Of a DNA stretch of 64,000 bases, positions 57,555 through 64,000 are shown in pieces. The DNA is from Halalkalibacter urbisdiaboli. GTDB lineage: Bacteria > Bacillota > Bacilli > Bacillales > Bacillaceae_D. The DNA is taken from the NCBI RefSeq assembly GCF_002156385.1, contig NZ_MVJM01000001.1:824861-888860 (forward strand), in the 5' to 3' direction. Positions within the stretch are counted from its first letter, which is position 1, and every line of letters starts with the position of its first letter. Position numbers and translations under genes: made by a program. Under the pieces are notes generated by a model that did no database searches, had not been told where the DNA came from, and worked only from the letters and a program-made list of their open reading frames with translations.

Positions 57555-58507
57555 TATAATTTCCCCCCGTCTTCATAGTAAACCCAGTACTTTGATGTCA
57601 CGAATAGAATAGCTGTCATCGTCCCTAACACGATGACAAGAACCCATGCCATTGCAGAAGCATACCCCATTTCAAAATGAGAAAATCCTTTCTGATACAA
57701 ATATAGGGTATAAAACAAGGTTGAATTTATCGGTCCGCCTGTCCCTTCACTAACAATATATGACGATGTAAACACTTGTATTGATTTAATTAATTCAATG
57801 ACTAAGTTGAAGAAAATAACCGGAGATAATAAAGGCAGTGTAATTTTGAAAAACCTTCTCATATTACTAGCCCCATCAACAGAAGCAGCCTCATATAACT
57901 CTGTTGGAATTTGTTTCAACCCCGCTAAAAAAATAACCATCGAAGCACCAAACTGCCATGTTGCTAAAATGATTAACGTATTTAGTGCATAGTCAGGATG
58001 AGATACCCAGCCCTTCCCAGCAATGTCGAAAAACGCTAATACTTGATTAACCAATCCATCAAACCCGAATAGATTTTTCCAGAGTAAGGCAATAGCCACG
58101 CTTCCGCCTAATAAAGATGGTAAATAATAAACCGTTCTATATATTCCGATCCCTCTCATTCCACGATTTAAAAGCAGAGCTACCAATAATGCAGCCACTA
58201 ATTGAGTGGGTACCGCAATAAAGACAAAGGTTAGTGTCACGTGAACCGCATCCCAAAAACGTTGGTCCGAAAACATTTGTTGATAATTTAATAGACCAAT
58301 CCATTTAGGTGGATTCATTAAATCAAAACGTGTAAATGATAAATATAACGAACTAATCATTGGCCCTAATACTAATCCAAAAAAACCAAATAGCCATGGC
58401 AGAAGAAACATATAGGCAATCACAACGTTTTTCTTCATTCTTTTCTCTTTGCTTTGACTAGGCTTTATTTCAAGCACGGTATTGCTTTTCTCCGTATAGT
58501 TATCCAC
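57554..58507 (-). CDS. Sugar ABC transporter permease, MalF/LacF type
   Basis: About 317 residues. An N-terminal cytoplasmic tail precedes six spans. LLPWLFGFFGLVLGPMISSLYLSF and the EAA loop EAASVDGASNMRRFFKITLPLLSPVI mark it as a MalF-type CUT1 permease. The start is probably GTG 58507 with GGAGGGG five bases upstream (GTG 58513 is the alternative). It follows the binding-protein gene across a hairpin and overlaps the next permease by one base. Confidence 0.93.
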   Translation of the reverse strand: MDNYTEKSNTVLEIKPSQSKEKRMKKNVVIAYMFLLPWLFGFFGLVLGPMISSLYLSFTRFDLMNPPKWIGLLNYQQMFSDQRFWDAVHVTLTFVFIAVPTQLVAALLVALLLNRGMRGIGIYRTVYYLPSLLGGSVAIALLWKNLFGFDGLVNQVLAFFDIAGKGWVSHPDYALNTLIILATWQFGASMVIFLAGLKQIPTELYEAASVDGASNMRRFFKITLPLLSPVIFFNLVIELIKSIQVFTSSYIVSEGTGGPINSTLFYTLYLYQKGFSHFEMGYASAMAWVLVIVLGTMTAILFVTSKYWVYYEDGGKL

Positions 58508-58568
58508 GTCCACCCCTCCTATTAAAGGTTAAAAAAGCCGGCATCATCATCTGATGATGATAAGAAAA

Positions 58569-58606
58569 GTGACTCACATTCACTTAAATAAGCAATCACG
58601 AGTCAC
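58569..58606 (-). terminator. Hairpin between binding-protein and permease genes (second system)
   Basis: GTGACTC (58569-58575) and GAGTCAC (58600-58606) close an imperfect stem; on the minus strand TTTTC follows. A second palindrome, ATCATCATC/GATGATGAT, lies at about 58541-58560. It is probably a partial terminator or stabiliser that raises binding-protein mRNA over permease mRNA. Confidence 0.55.
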
Positions 58607-58617
58607 TATTCTCATCC

Positions 58618-59931
58618 TTACTCGGAAAACTTTTCTATATTTTCTAGTAACTCTTTATAATAGGCTTCTGCTGCTTCATCAACAGTTGCTTGGTCGAAAT
58701 AAATTCTCTCACTTGTTTCTTTAAATAGTTGCGTATTTTCATTGTATCCTGGTAGATTTGGAATATAAGGAGCATCCGATGTACTACTTACCCAATCAAT
58801 GTAAGCAAAAATGGCCTGATCGATTTCATCTCCTGAATCAAGTAATGATGCTCTCACTTCCGAGTTCACTGGTGCACCTCTATCATTTCCTAAAATGGCC
58901 GTTGCTTCTAAATCATTAACAAAAAAGTCTAAAAACTTAGCTACTTCTTCCGGATGTTTCGTGTCTGCAGTTCCCGCTAAAAATTGACTCGGTCTTAAGC
59001 CAACACCATTTTTTCCAGTTTCACTATGATAAGGATTAATATATAAAACAAATTCGTCCTCACTTGCATTTGTGTAAGCTCCTAATTGATTGCTTGCAAT
59101 GGCCTCCATTGCCACAGTTCGTTGGACAATAAGCGACTGTTCTGGTGTTTGCGATGCGGATACTTGAATCTCTGCAAGAGCTGCTCCACCACTTTCTCTT
59201 AACTCCTTCCACATTTGAAACCAATCCGCTGTATCTTGAGCTTCAAACCCTACTTCTCCATCAAGGTACGTATACTTATCCTGCTGTGCTAAAAATGTTC
59301 CAAAGCCATCCTCTTGGAAATCGCTCGTTCCATAAATACCATCTAAATTAGCAGAAAGCTGATTCGCTATTTCTTTAAAGTCCTCCCAAGTCCACTCTTC
59401 ACTTGGTAAAGGGACATTGGCTTCTTCAAATAATGTTTTATTAAGAAGCACCCCTCTAGCGTTAGTCCCAAGTGTGACACCATAGAACTTGCCATCAAAG
59501 GTTGCAGCGTCAATCATACTTTGATCGTGTTTACTTAAATCTAGTGAATTCCCGACATACTCATCTAATGGTAAGACTACACCACGATTGACAAAATCAT
59601 TTAAGTTTCCACCGTACTGAACAATATCAGGGGCATTCCCTGCTGCAATTTGAGTAGATAGTTTATCAAAATATCCATCAAACCCGGAATATTCCGCTAC
59701 AATTTTGACATTTGGATTCCGTTCCTCATACAATTCAATGACTTTTAAGGTCCGATCATGGCGTTCCTGCCCACCCCACCAGGCCATGCGTAATTCGATG
59801 TTTTCTTCATTCTCACTTTGAGGTTCTTGACTGGTATCCGATTTTGCTCCTGTTTCCTCCGTTTTTGAACTACATCCAACAAACATAAACATAAGAATAA
59901 GAGTACAAAGGGCTAAAAATGATTTTTTCAT
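58618..59931 (-). CDS. Sugar-binding lipoprotein, family 1 (CUT1)
   Basis: 437 residues. Lipoprotein signal MKKSFLALCTLILMFMFVGC with lipobox FVGC and a Ser/Glu-rich linker. The mature part has the family-1 features ELRMAWWGGQERHDRTLKVI, NVKIVAEYSGFDGYFDKLST and APDIVQYGG. It is the external receptor of the importer encoded next. GAGAGGAG precedes ATG 59931. It is the first gene of the seven-gene operon ending at 50226. Substrate unknown; the GH43 enzyme suggests a plant cell-wall oligosaccharide. Confidence 0.94.
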   Translation of the reverse strand: MKKSFLALCTLILMFMFVGCSSKTEETGAKSDTSQEPQSENEENIELRMAWWGGQERHDRTLKVIELYEERNPNVKIVAEYSGFDGYFDKLSTQIAAGNAPDIVQYGGNLNDFVNRGVVLPLDEYVGNSLDLSKHDQSMIDAATFDGKFYGVTLGTNARGVLLNKTLFEEANVPLPSEEWTWEDFKEIANQLSANLDGIYGTSDFQEDGFGTFLAQQDKYTYLDGEVGFEAQDTADWFQMWKELRESGGAALAEIQVSASQTPEQSLIVQRTVAMEAIASNQLGAYTNASEDEFVLYINPYHSETGKNGVGLRPSQFLAGTADTKHPEEVAKFLDFFVNDLEATAILGNDRGAPVNSEVRASLLDSGDEIDQAIFAYIDWVSSTSDAPYIPNLPGYNENTQLFKETSERIYFDQATVDEAAEAYYKELLENIEKFSE

Positions 59932-59949
59932 GATACATCTCCTCTCTGT

Positions 59950-59984
59950 TAAGATAGTATTATCTTATTATGTAAGCCCTTACA
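59950..59984 (-). promoter_or_regulatory. Operator region of the second sugar operon (cre-like site and palindrome)
   Basis: TGTAAGCCCTTACA (59971-59984) matches cre at 13 of 14 positions on either strand. TAAGATAGTATTATCTTA (59950-59967) is a perfect 7-bp-arm palindrome between it and the binding-protein start. I see no clear -35/-10 pair. Confidence 0.5.
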
Positions 59985-61091
59985 TCTTAATAAAGAAAAG
60001 TAAGGTTAACATTAAAAAAAATCACCTATTTATCGTAAGCCAATCTAGAATGGTTTAGCAATTACGTTTTGTAAAGTTTCCACCCCTGTATTCTAAAGAA
60101 AAACCTACATAATCTCTGCATGCTCATTTTGATATTGGCTTGGAATAAAGTTTAATCAAAAACTTACCAAGAACCTTGATAAACAATTAAAAGAAAAGAG
60201 CGTGTTTTGATAAAAGTTTGATCAAAATGTATCCCTTCTTCAAGAAAAGAACCCTTTACCTTAATAAAAAAGCTGAACAAATTTATATATTCAGCTTCAA
60301 CTTGGTATTGTTTTTCGTCTATGTAGTTGTCTTTGGGTAAATAAAAATTGGCAACGGAATTGCAATCCATCCAATACTTTTTATCAATTCATTAAGTGCT
60401 TGTTTTTTATAAGGCTTTACTTTCGCATCCGCAAAGTCTTTATATATTTCTTCCCGATTAGAAGTCTTATTAGATGACCAAATAATAGAAAAACATATAT
60501 CACTATTTTAGTTTTACATAGTGATATATGTTTTTGTTTTCCTTATTTACGTCATATCCATCCGCTTTAAGTGTTTCTTCAGTCCTCTTTTTTTGGTTAA
60601 GTTTTATTTCCCCTTTAATTTACCGGTGACATTCCATTTTCTTACCTAACCCAATCTAACCACATATTACAGTAATGGATTATCCCATCTCACCCCTTGC
60701 TTTCCCTCCCAAGAAAATCGTAGTCTGCCTTATCTTATGAGAAGGCGAATTCGGCCATGCATATTAGAAAGCTACTGGTAGTCTTTAGACATGTATTTTG
60801 TGAATTAATTAAATTTAAGCGTACACAATATTTGAGCAACGAATAACCCCAATTCTTTAGTTTTAATTGGGGTTATTTCAAACGATAATTTGTTAGTTAT
60901 CAACTAAATTATTTAAAGCATTTTCAATGAGCAAAAATTGTTTCTTTCTACTTGACGGTCACATTCCTCCATTATCCGACCTCTTTGTTCAATAATTTGT
61001 TAAAAGCTTTACAACTAGTACCTTGTAATGAGATAAAAAATTGTATAATCTAATCATAATAGTAAAAAAAGTTAAAAAAGGAAGTGATTAG
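59985..61091. other. Gene-poor AT-rich stretch with two hairpins
   Basis: No convincing gene is present. A perfect 17-bp stem (60490-60506 with 60518-60534) flanked by T-runs on both strands is a good bidirectional terminator with no gene ending at it. A 13-bp stem lies at 60842-60854/60865-60877. On the minus strand, protein-like frames (EEIYKDFADAKVKPYKKQAL then GWIAIPLPIFIYPK, ending near 60330; and YLPKDNYIDEKQYQVEAEYI onward to 60164) overlap in different frames, which may be a decayed gene. A TATAAT at 61044-61049 may be the -10 of the next gene. Confidence 0.4.
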
Positions 61092-61466
61092 GTGGTTTCG
61101 AATATTTCTAAAACACAAACAGAACATAGTAGGATTACTTACATGGATACATTTACAAGAGATTTTGTTATTGTAATAGCAATATTATTGGTTTTTATTT
61201 CATGTCTAATTTGGTTTAGCATTATTCAACATGAGAGAGATTTAATTGCAAATATACAAAGTGAAACACAGTGGGAACAGTTTGAACTTAACTACGTAGG
61301 CAAAGAAACTAATGGTCCCAGTGAAATTTATAAGGTAAGTTATAATGGTGAAGATTACATTTTTAATGTTTATCAAGATAAAAGAACAATTAATGATTAT
61401 TTTAATGTTACCTCAGATCCCGAGTTAAATCAGAGATTGATGAATATATATGCGCTAAGTTGGTGA
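61092..61466 (+). CDS. Small single-span membrane protein, function unknown
   Basis: 124 residues from GTG 61092, preceded by AAGGAAGTG; ATG 61143 (MDTFTRDF) is an alternative start. One hydrophobic span (about 25-45, FVIVIAILLVFISCLIWFSII) precedes a soluble domain of about 75 residues rich in Asn, Tyr and Glu (WEQFELNYVGKETNGPSEIY, KVSYNGEDYIFNVYQ). The soluble part should be outside the cell by the positive-inside rule. I do not recognise the family. It stands alone next to a broken insertion sequence in a low-GC stretch, so acquisition by transfer is possible. Confidence 0.6.
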   Translation: MVSNISKTQTEHSRITYMDTFTRDFVIVIAILLVFISCLIWFSIIQHERDLIANIQSETQWEQFELNYVGKETNGPSEIYKVSYNGEDYIFNVYQDKRTINDYFNVTSDPELNQRLMNIYALSW

Positions 61467-61529
61467 ACATTTTATCAACGACCGAAATAGAGGTTCAAAT
61501 GTTGGGGTAGTGAGGAGAGGATTGCTTTC

Positions 61530-62002
61530 TTATCCTACCCCGAATTGATAATGCTTGTATTGATGATGCAATAAAATCCGATGAAGTAGACGATCATATC
61601 GTCGAAAACCAAAAGCATTTCGCTTATTAACTTTAGTTTGATTGTTTAGCCCTTCAATAAACCCATTATTTATTCCAAAGGCAAAGCTATTCAATACTTC
61701 CTTTTGCCAATTCTTCAACGTTTGAATCGCTCGATGAAATTCCTTAACTCTAATCGCCTCGACCTTTTGATAGAAAGCGTAGAGTCCCTTTTCCACCATC
61801 CGACCCTGCTTCCCTAATTCCTTTGAATGAGAGAACCGTTCTCGAAATGACTCTTTTAACTGATACGCTTCCCGCAATTCTGAAGACATCCTTAAGCACC
61901 GTTCGAGATACCATTCCTGTTTTGTACTTAGCTTCTTTCTAGGCGAACACTCTCTAAAGGTCAGTAGATATACCGATCAATGGCGATACATTGCGGAAGT
62001 TC
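61530..62002 (-). pseudogene. Broken ISL3-family transposase
   Basis: The C-terminal third of an ISL3 transposase is clear: LREAYQLKESFRERF, RAIQTLKNWQKEVLNSFAFG and NNGFIEGLNNQTKVNKRNAF with RRYDRLLHRILLHHQYK (the last catalytic Glu is in FIEG). Upstream, LPQCIAIDRYI near 61985-62000 resembles the first catalytic Asp region (IAIDE), but the sequence between is too short and frame-shifted. Internal deletion and loss of the N-terminus make it inactive. No terminal inverted repeats were found. It abuts the 3' end of the GH43 gene. Confidence 0.8.
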
Positions 62003-62147
62003 CTCCCCCTCTTCGCCATCGGTTTCGCTACCTGAACAAACCGTCGCATAGCCGTGTCACAGACGTTACACATCGCCCTTTCCCTATAGGAATAAATTGA
62101 CAACCGTCATCCTCGTCAATGGCAACTTATTTGAAGGAACATCTATT

Positions 62148-63641
62148 TTAATCCTTCTCCTCTGAGGGTCCGGCACTTGGCATATTATTGCTTAAAATAA
62201 ACGACTTAAAATCGATCTTACCAGACCCTCTATAAGTGAAATATAATGCTTGTTTCCCATTTGGCATAGTTACACGCGTTTGAAAATACGTATAGCCTTT
62301 GGTTTTCGTAATTTTTATGCTGGCAATCGGTTCTGAATGGAGTTCGGTTGACACTAGCATTTCACCAACACCTGTTGCGTTAACTTGTACAGCCATTCCC
62401 TTTACATCCTTGATCATAAAATATTTAAAACCTGCAACAGCTCCATCTTTCATGTTGGCGATATATTGTGTCGGATGATGTTCTCTGTCCTTACCCGTTT
62501 GTGTAAAATAAGGATGGTTCTTAAATGTTATATTCCCGAAATATGTACCATATCTTCCTGCCCCTTTTTTTGACATGAGGTGGCATGCAATTCGTGCCTC
62601 ATACTCACCGTTTCCGGATAAAGGACCATTATTCAGCCCGCTACTCGTCATTTCCACCTGTGGGATTGAACCATCCTCTTTTATTTCAATAGGTTCCGCA
62701 AGTGCTTGCCTGGAGAAATGATGTCTGTTCGTTTGTCTGTGGTAGAACACATACCATTGCCCCTTAATACAAACAATACTGCCATGGTTATTCCCTATAT
62801 AATTATAAGCCTTGTTATCTTCTGAAAAACCGTTAATAAATAAATCGCCATTGCTTATAATCGTTCCACCATACTCGAATCCCCCAATAGGACTTTTGCT
62901 CGTTGCATAACATAATTCATGTCCATTTATCGATGAGTAGATAAAGTAATACGTATTTTCTATTTTTCTTATGGAGCTGGCTTCAAAAAATTCATGTCCT
63001 TCAAGACCAGTCCCTTCCGCTTCCCCTACTTTAGGAAAAATCAGTTTGGGCTCACCTTTCACTGTCTTCATATCAGGTTCTAACTCGATGACGTATCCAC
63101 CACTAAAGGTTCTCCTTTTAAAGTTAGTAAGAATGCTAGGAACTCCTTTCTTTGGTGCAAACCCTGAATACAAGTAGACCTTTTTATCATCGTCAACGAA
63201 GACGCCTGGATCAAACAAATACGGGTCCCCTTTTTTATTCCATAAAAGTTCTCCATTTGGTAGACTGATATAACCATAAAACTCAAATGCTCCATTCGGC
63301 TTATCACAAACAGCAACGGCCATGATACTACGGAAGCCAAGTGTATAATACAAATAATACCTTCCATCTACTCCTTTCGTGACATCTGGAGCAAACATTT
63401 GATAAAGCCCTAATCGATTTTTAGGATCCTGAACCTTTCGATAGATGACCCCTTCGTATGTCCAATCCGTTAAATCATCAATTGGGGCAGACCAACAAAC
63501 ATAATCATTCATACAAAATAGCTTTCCGTTAAACCTGTCATGAGAACCGTAGACATATAATCGTTCTCCAAATACGTAAGGTTCACCATCCGGAATATAC
63601 TCATAGCTTGGTAAAAATGGATTAAAAGCTTGTTTTTTCAT
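62148..63641 (-). CDS. GH43 glycosidase with C-terminal CBM6-like domain
   Basis: 497 residues, no signal peptide. Residues 1-320 form the beta-propeller: base Asp18 (YIPDGEPYVFGERLYVYGSHD), second Asp in YLFDPGVFVDDD, acid Glu in GHEFFEASSIRKIENTYYF. Residues about 350-485 look like a beta-sandwich carbohydrate-binding domain of CBM6 type (GYTYFQTRVTMPNGKQALYF). Such two-domain GH43 enzymes are usually arabinofuranosidases or xylosidases. ATG 63641 has only a weak upstream G-rich site. It is a single gene beside a transposase remnant. The substrate is probably arabinoxylan- or arabinan-derived; this is inference. Confidence 0.88.
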   Translation of the reverse strand: MKKQAFNPFLPSYEYIPDGEPYVFGERLYVYGSHDRFNGKLFCMNDYVCWSAPIDDLTDWTYEGVIYRKVQDPKNRLGLYQMFAPDVTKGVDGRYYLYYTLGFRSIMAVAVCDKPNGAFEFYGYISLPNGELLWNKKGDPYLFDPGVFVDDDKKVYLYSGFAPKKGVPSILTNFKRRTFSGGYVIELEPDMKTVKGEPKLIFPKVGEAEGTGLEGHEFFEASSIRKIENTYYFIYSSINGHELCYATSKSPIGGFEYGGTIISNGDLFINGFSEDNKAYNYIGNNHGSIVCIKGQWYVFYHRQTNRHHFSRQALAEPIEIKEDGSIPQVEMTSSGLNNGPLSGNGEYEARIACHLMSKKGAGRYGTYFGNITFKNHPYFTQTGKDREHHPTQYIANMKDGAVAGFKYFMIKDVKGMAVQVNATGVGEMLVSTELHSEPIASIKITKTKGYTYFQTRVTMPNGKQALYFTYRGSGKIDFKSFILSNNMPSAGPSEEKD

Positions 63642-63701
63642 TGATTAATATCCCCTATTCTTTCAAATAATTTGACCTCCTGGATGAGAATGCAGGATAA
63701 A

Positions 63702-63739
63702 AAACTACACCTTCATTTCATATAATTAAGGTGTAGTTT
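63702..63739. other. Perfect inverted repeat upstream of the GH43 gene
   Basis: AAACTACACCTT (63702-63713) and AAGGTGTAGTTT (63728-63739) with a 14-base loop, 60 bp before the GH43 start. It is either a terminator for leftward transcripts or an operator. Confidence 0.5.
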
Positions 63740-63805
63740 AGAAGCCACTGAAAAACTACTTCTTGTAACTCAAAGAAGAAGTAATGGCTCCGCACGTTAC
63801 TTAAA

Positions 63806-63846
63806 GGACACAAAAAAAGGGAAACCCACCCTTATTCTGTGCCCTC
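63806..63846. repeat. Dispersed GAGGGC palindrome, degenerate copy 3
   Basis: GGACACAAAAAAAGGG (63806-63821), loop AAACCCA, then CCCTTATTCTGTGCCCTC (63829-63846). Same architecture and loop as 14117-14159, with several mismatches in the arms. On the minus strand it follows the chemoreceptor gene and could act as its terminator. Confidence 0.7.
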
Positions 63847-63893
63847 GTAGTTTAAAGGTTTCTAACACATTTAATCGTCTCTCTAGATACATG

Positions 63894-64000
63894 TTAAAGT
63901 TTGAACTTAGAAATGCTTTCCTGCATCGTTTCTGCCAGCTTCGCTAATTCTTGGCTGGATGTTGCTAGTTCTTGCATCGATGCGGTTTGTTCTTCCACTG
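63894..64000 (-). CDS. Methyl-accepting chemotaxis protein, C-terminal end (partial)
   Basis: 35 codons before the stop read VEEQTASMQELATSSQELAK, LAETMQESISKFKL, the end of the coiled-coil signalling domain of a methyl-accepting chemoreceptor (EEQTASMQEL is a typical methylation-helix sequence). The rest of the gene lies beyond the right edge. It signals to the flagellar motor through CheA and CheW; the ligand cannot be seen. Confidence 0.85.
   Translation of the reverse strand, partial: VEEQTASMQELATSSQELAKLAETMQESISKFKL

Overview
The window looks like a chromosomal segment of a low-GC, spore-forming, probably alkaliphilic Bacillaceae (Halalkalibacter/Alkalihalobacillus-like). I infer this from the AT-rich sequence, strong AGGAGG ribosome binding sites, CcpA-type cre-like operators, YesMN/LplABC-type sugar systems, a liquefying alpha-amylase whose residues and numbering match alkaliphilic Bacillus G6 amylases, and a GH8 Rex enzyme matching the Bacillus halodurans type. 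No rRNA, tRNA, CRISPR array or prophage was seen. No database search was possible; family names rest on motifs and remembered homologues.

Layout. 1-4.5 kb: end of a glycogen operon (glgD partial, glgA, glgP). 4.5-16 kb: single genes (GDPD phosphodiesterase, AGCS amino-acid/Na+ symporter, secreted alpha-amylase, FAH-family hydrolase, MtnE-like aminotransferase, NfrA-like flavin reductase, DUF418 membrane protein, DHH phosphoesterase, NarK-type transporter). 16-30.4 kb: a xylan utilisation island. Its operon reads leftward (binding protein, two permeases, GH52 xylosidase, GH10 intracellular xylanase, GH67 alpha-glucuronidase). It is controlled by a YesN/YesM pair and joined by a divergent GH8 exo-oligoxylanase. 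cre-like sites sit at all three control points. 30.5-34.4 kb: MATE exporter and a MASE3/PAS histidine kinase. 34.6-44.1 kb: arginine/ornithine/proline catabolism (rocD, glutamate dehydrogenase, a small barrel-sandwich protein, rocA, putM, divergent sigma-54 activator rocR, arginase and a YjiH-family membrane protein), with two sigma-54 promoters readable in the DNA. 44.4 kb: YugO-like K+ channel. 45.5-50 kb: a decayed mannan locus (GH2 beta-mannosidase, LacI regulator, and a fossil joining the start of a GH26 mannanase to the end of what looks like a binding-protein gene). 50.2-59.9 kb: a seven-gene operon with its own ABC importer, two-component system, a GH43 enzyme and an (alpha/alpha)6-type glycosidase I cannot assign. 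60-64 kb: gene-poor DNA, an orphan membrane protein, a broken ISL3 transposase, another GH43 enzyme, and the end of a chemoreceptor.

How it fits together. Extracellular polymers are cut by secreted enzymes (amylase here; xylanases probably elsewhere). Oligosaccharides enter through ABC importers and are finished inside the cell by signal-less GH10, GH52, GH67, GH8, GH2 and GH43 enzymes. YesMN pairs sense the oligosaccharides, and CcpA probably shuts the systems down on good sugars. Arginine, ornithine and proline flow to glutamate and 2-oxoglutarate under RocR/sigma-54. Surplus glucose is stored as glycogen.

The most unusual features are a dispersed palindrome family whose copies share a loop sequence, the unassigned glycosidase operon, a lipoyl/biotinyl-like protein without the modified lysine inside the roc operon, the GH26/binding-protein fossil, and an amylase gene that reads through its own terminator hairpin.
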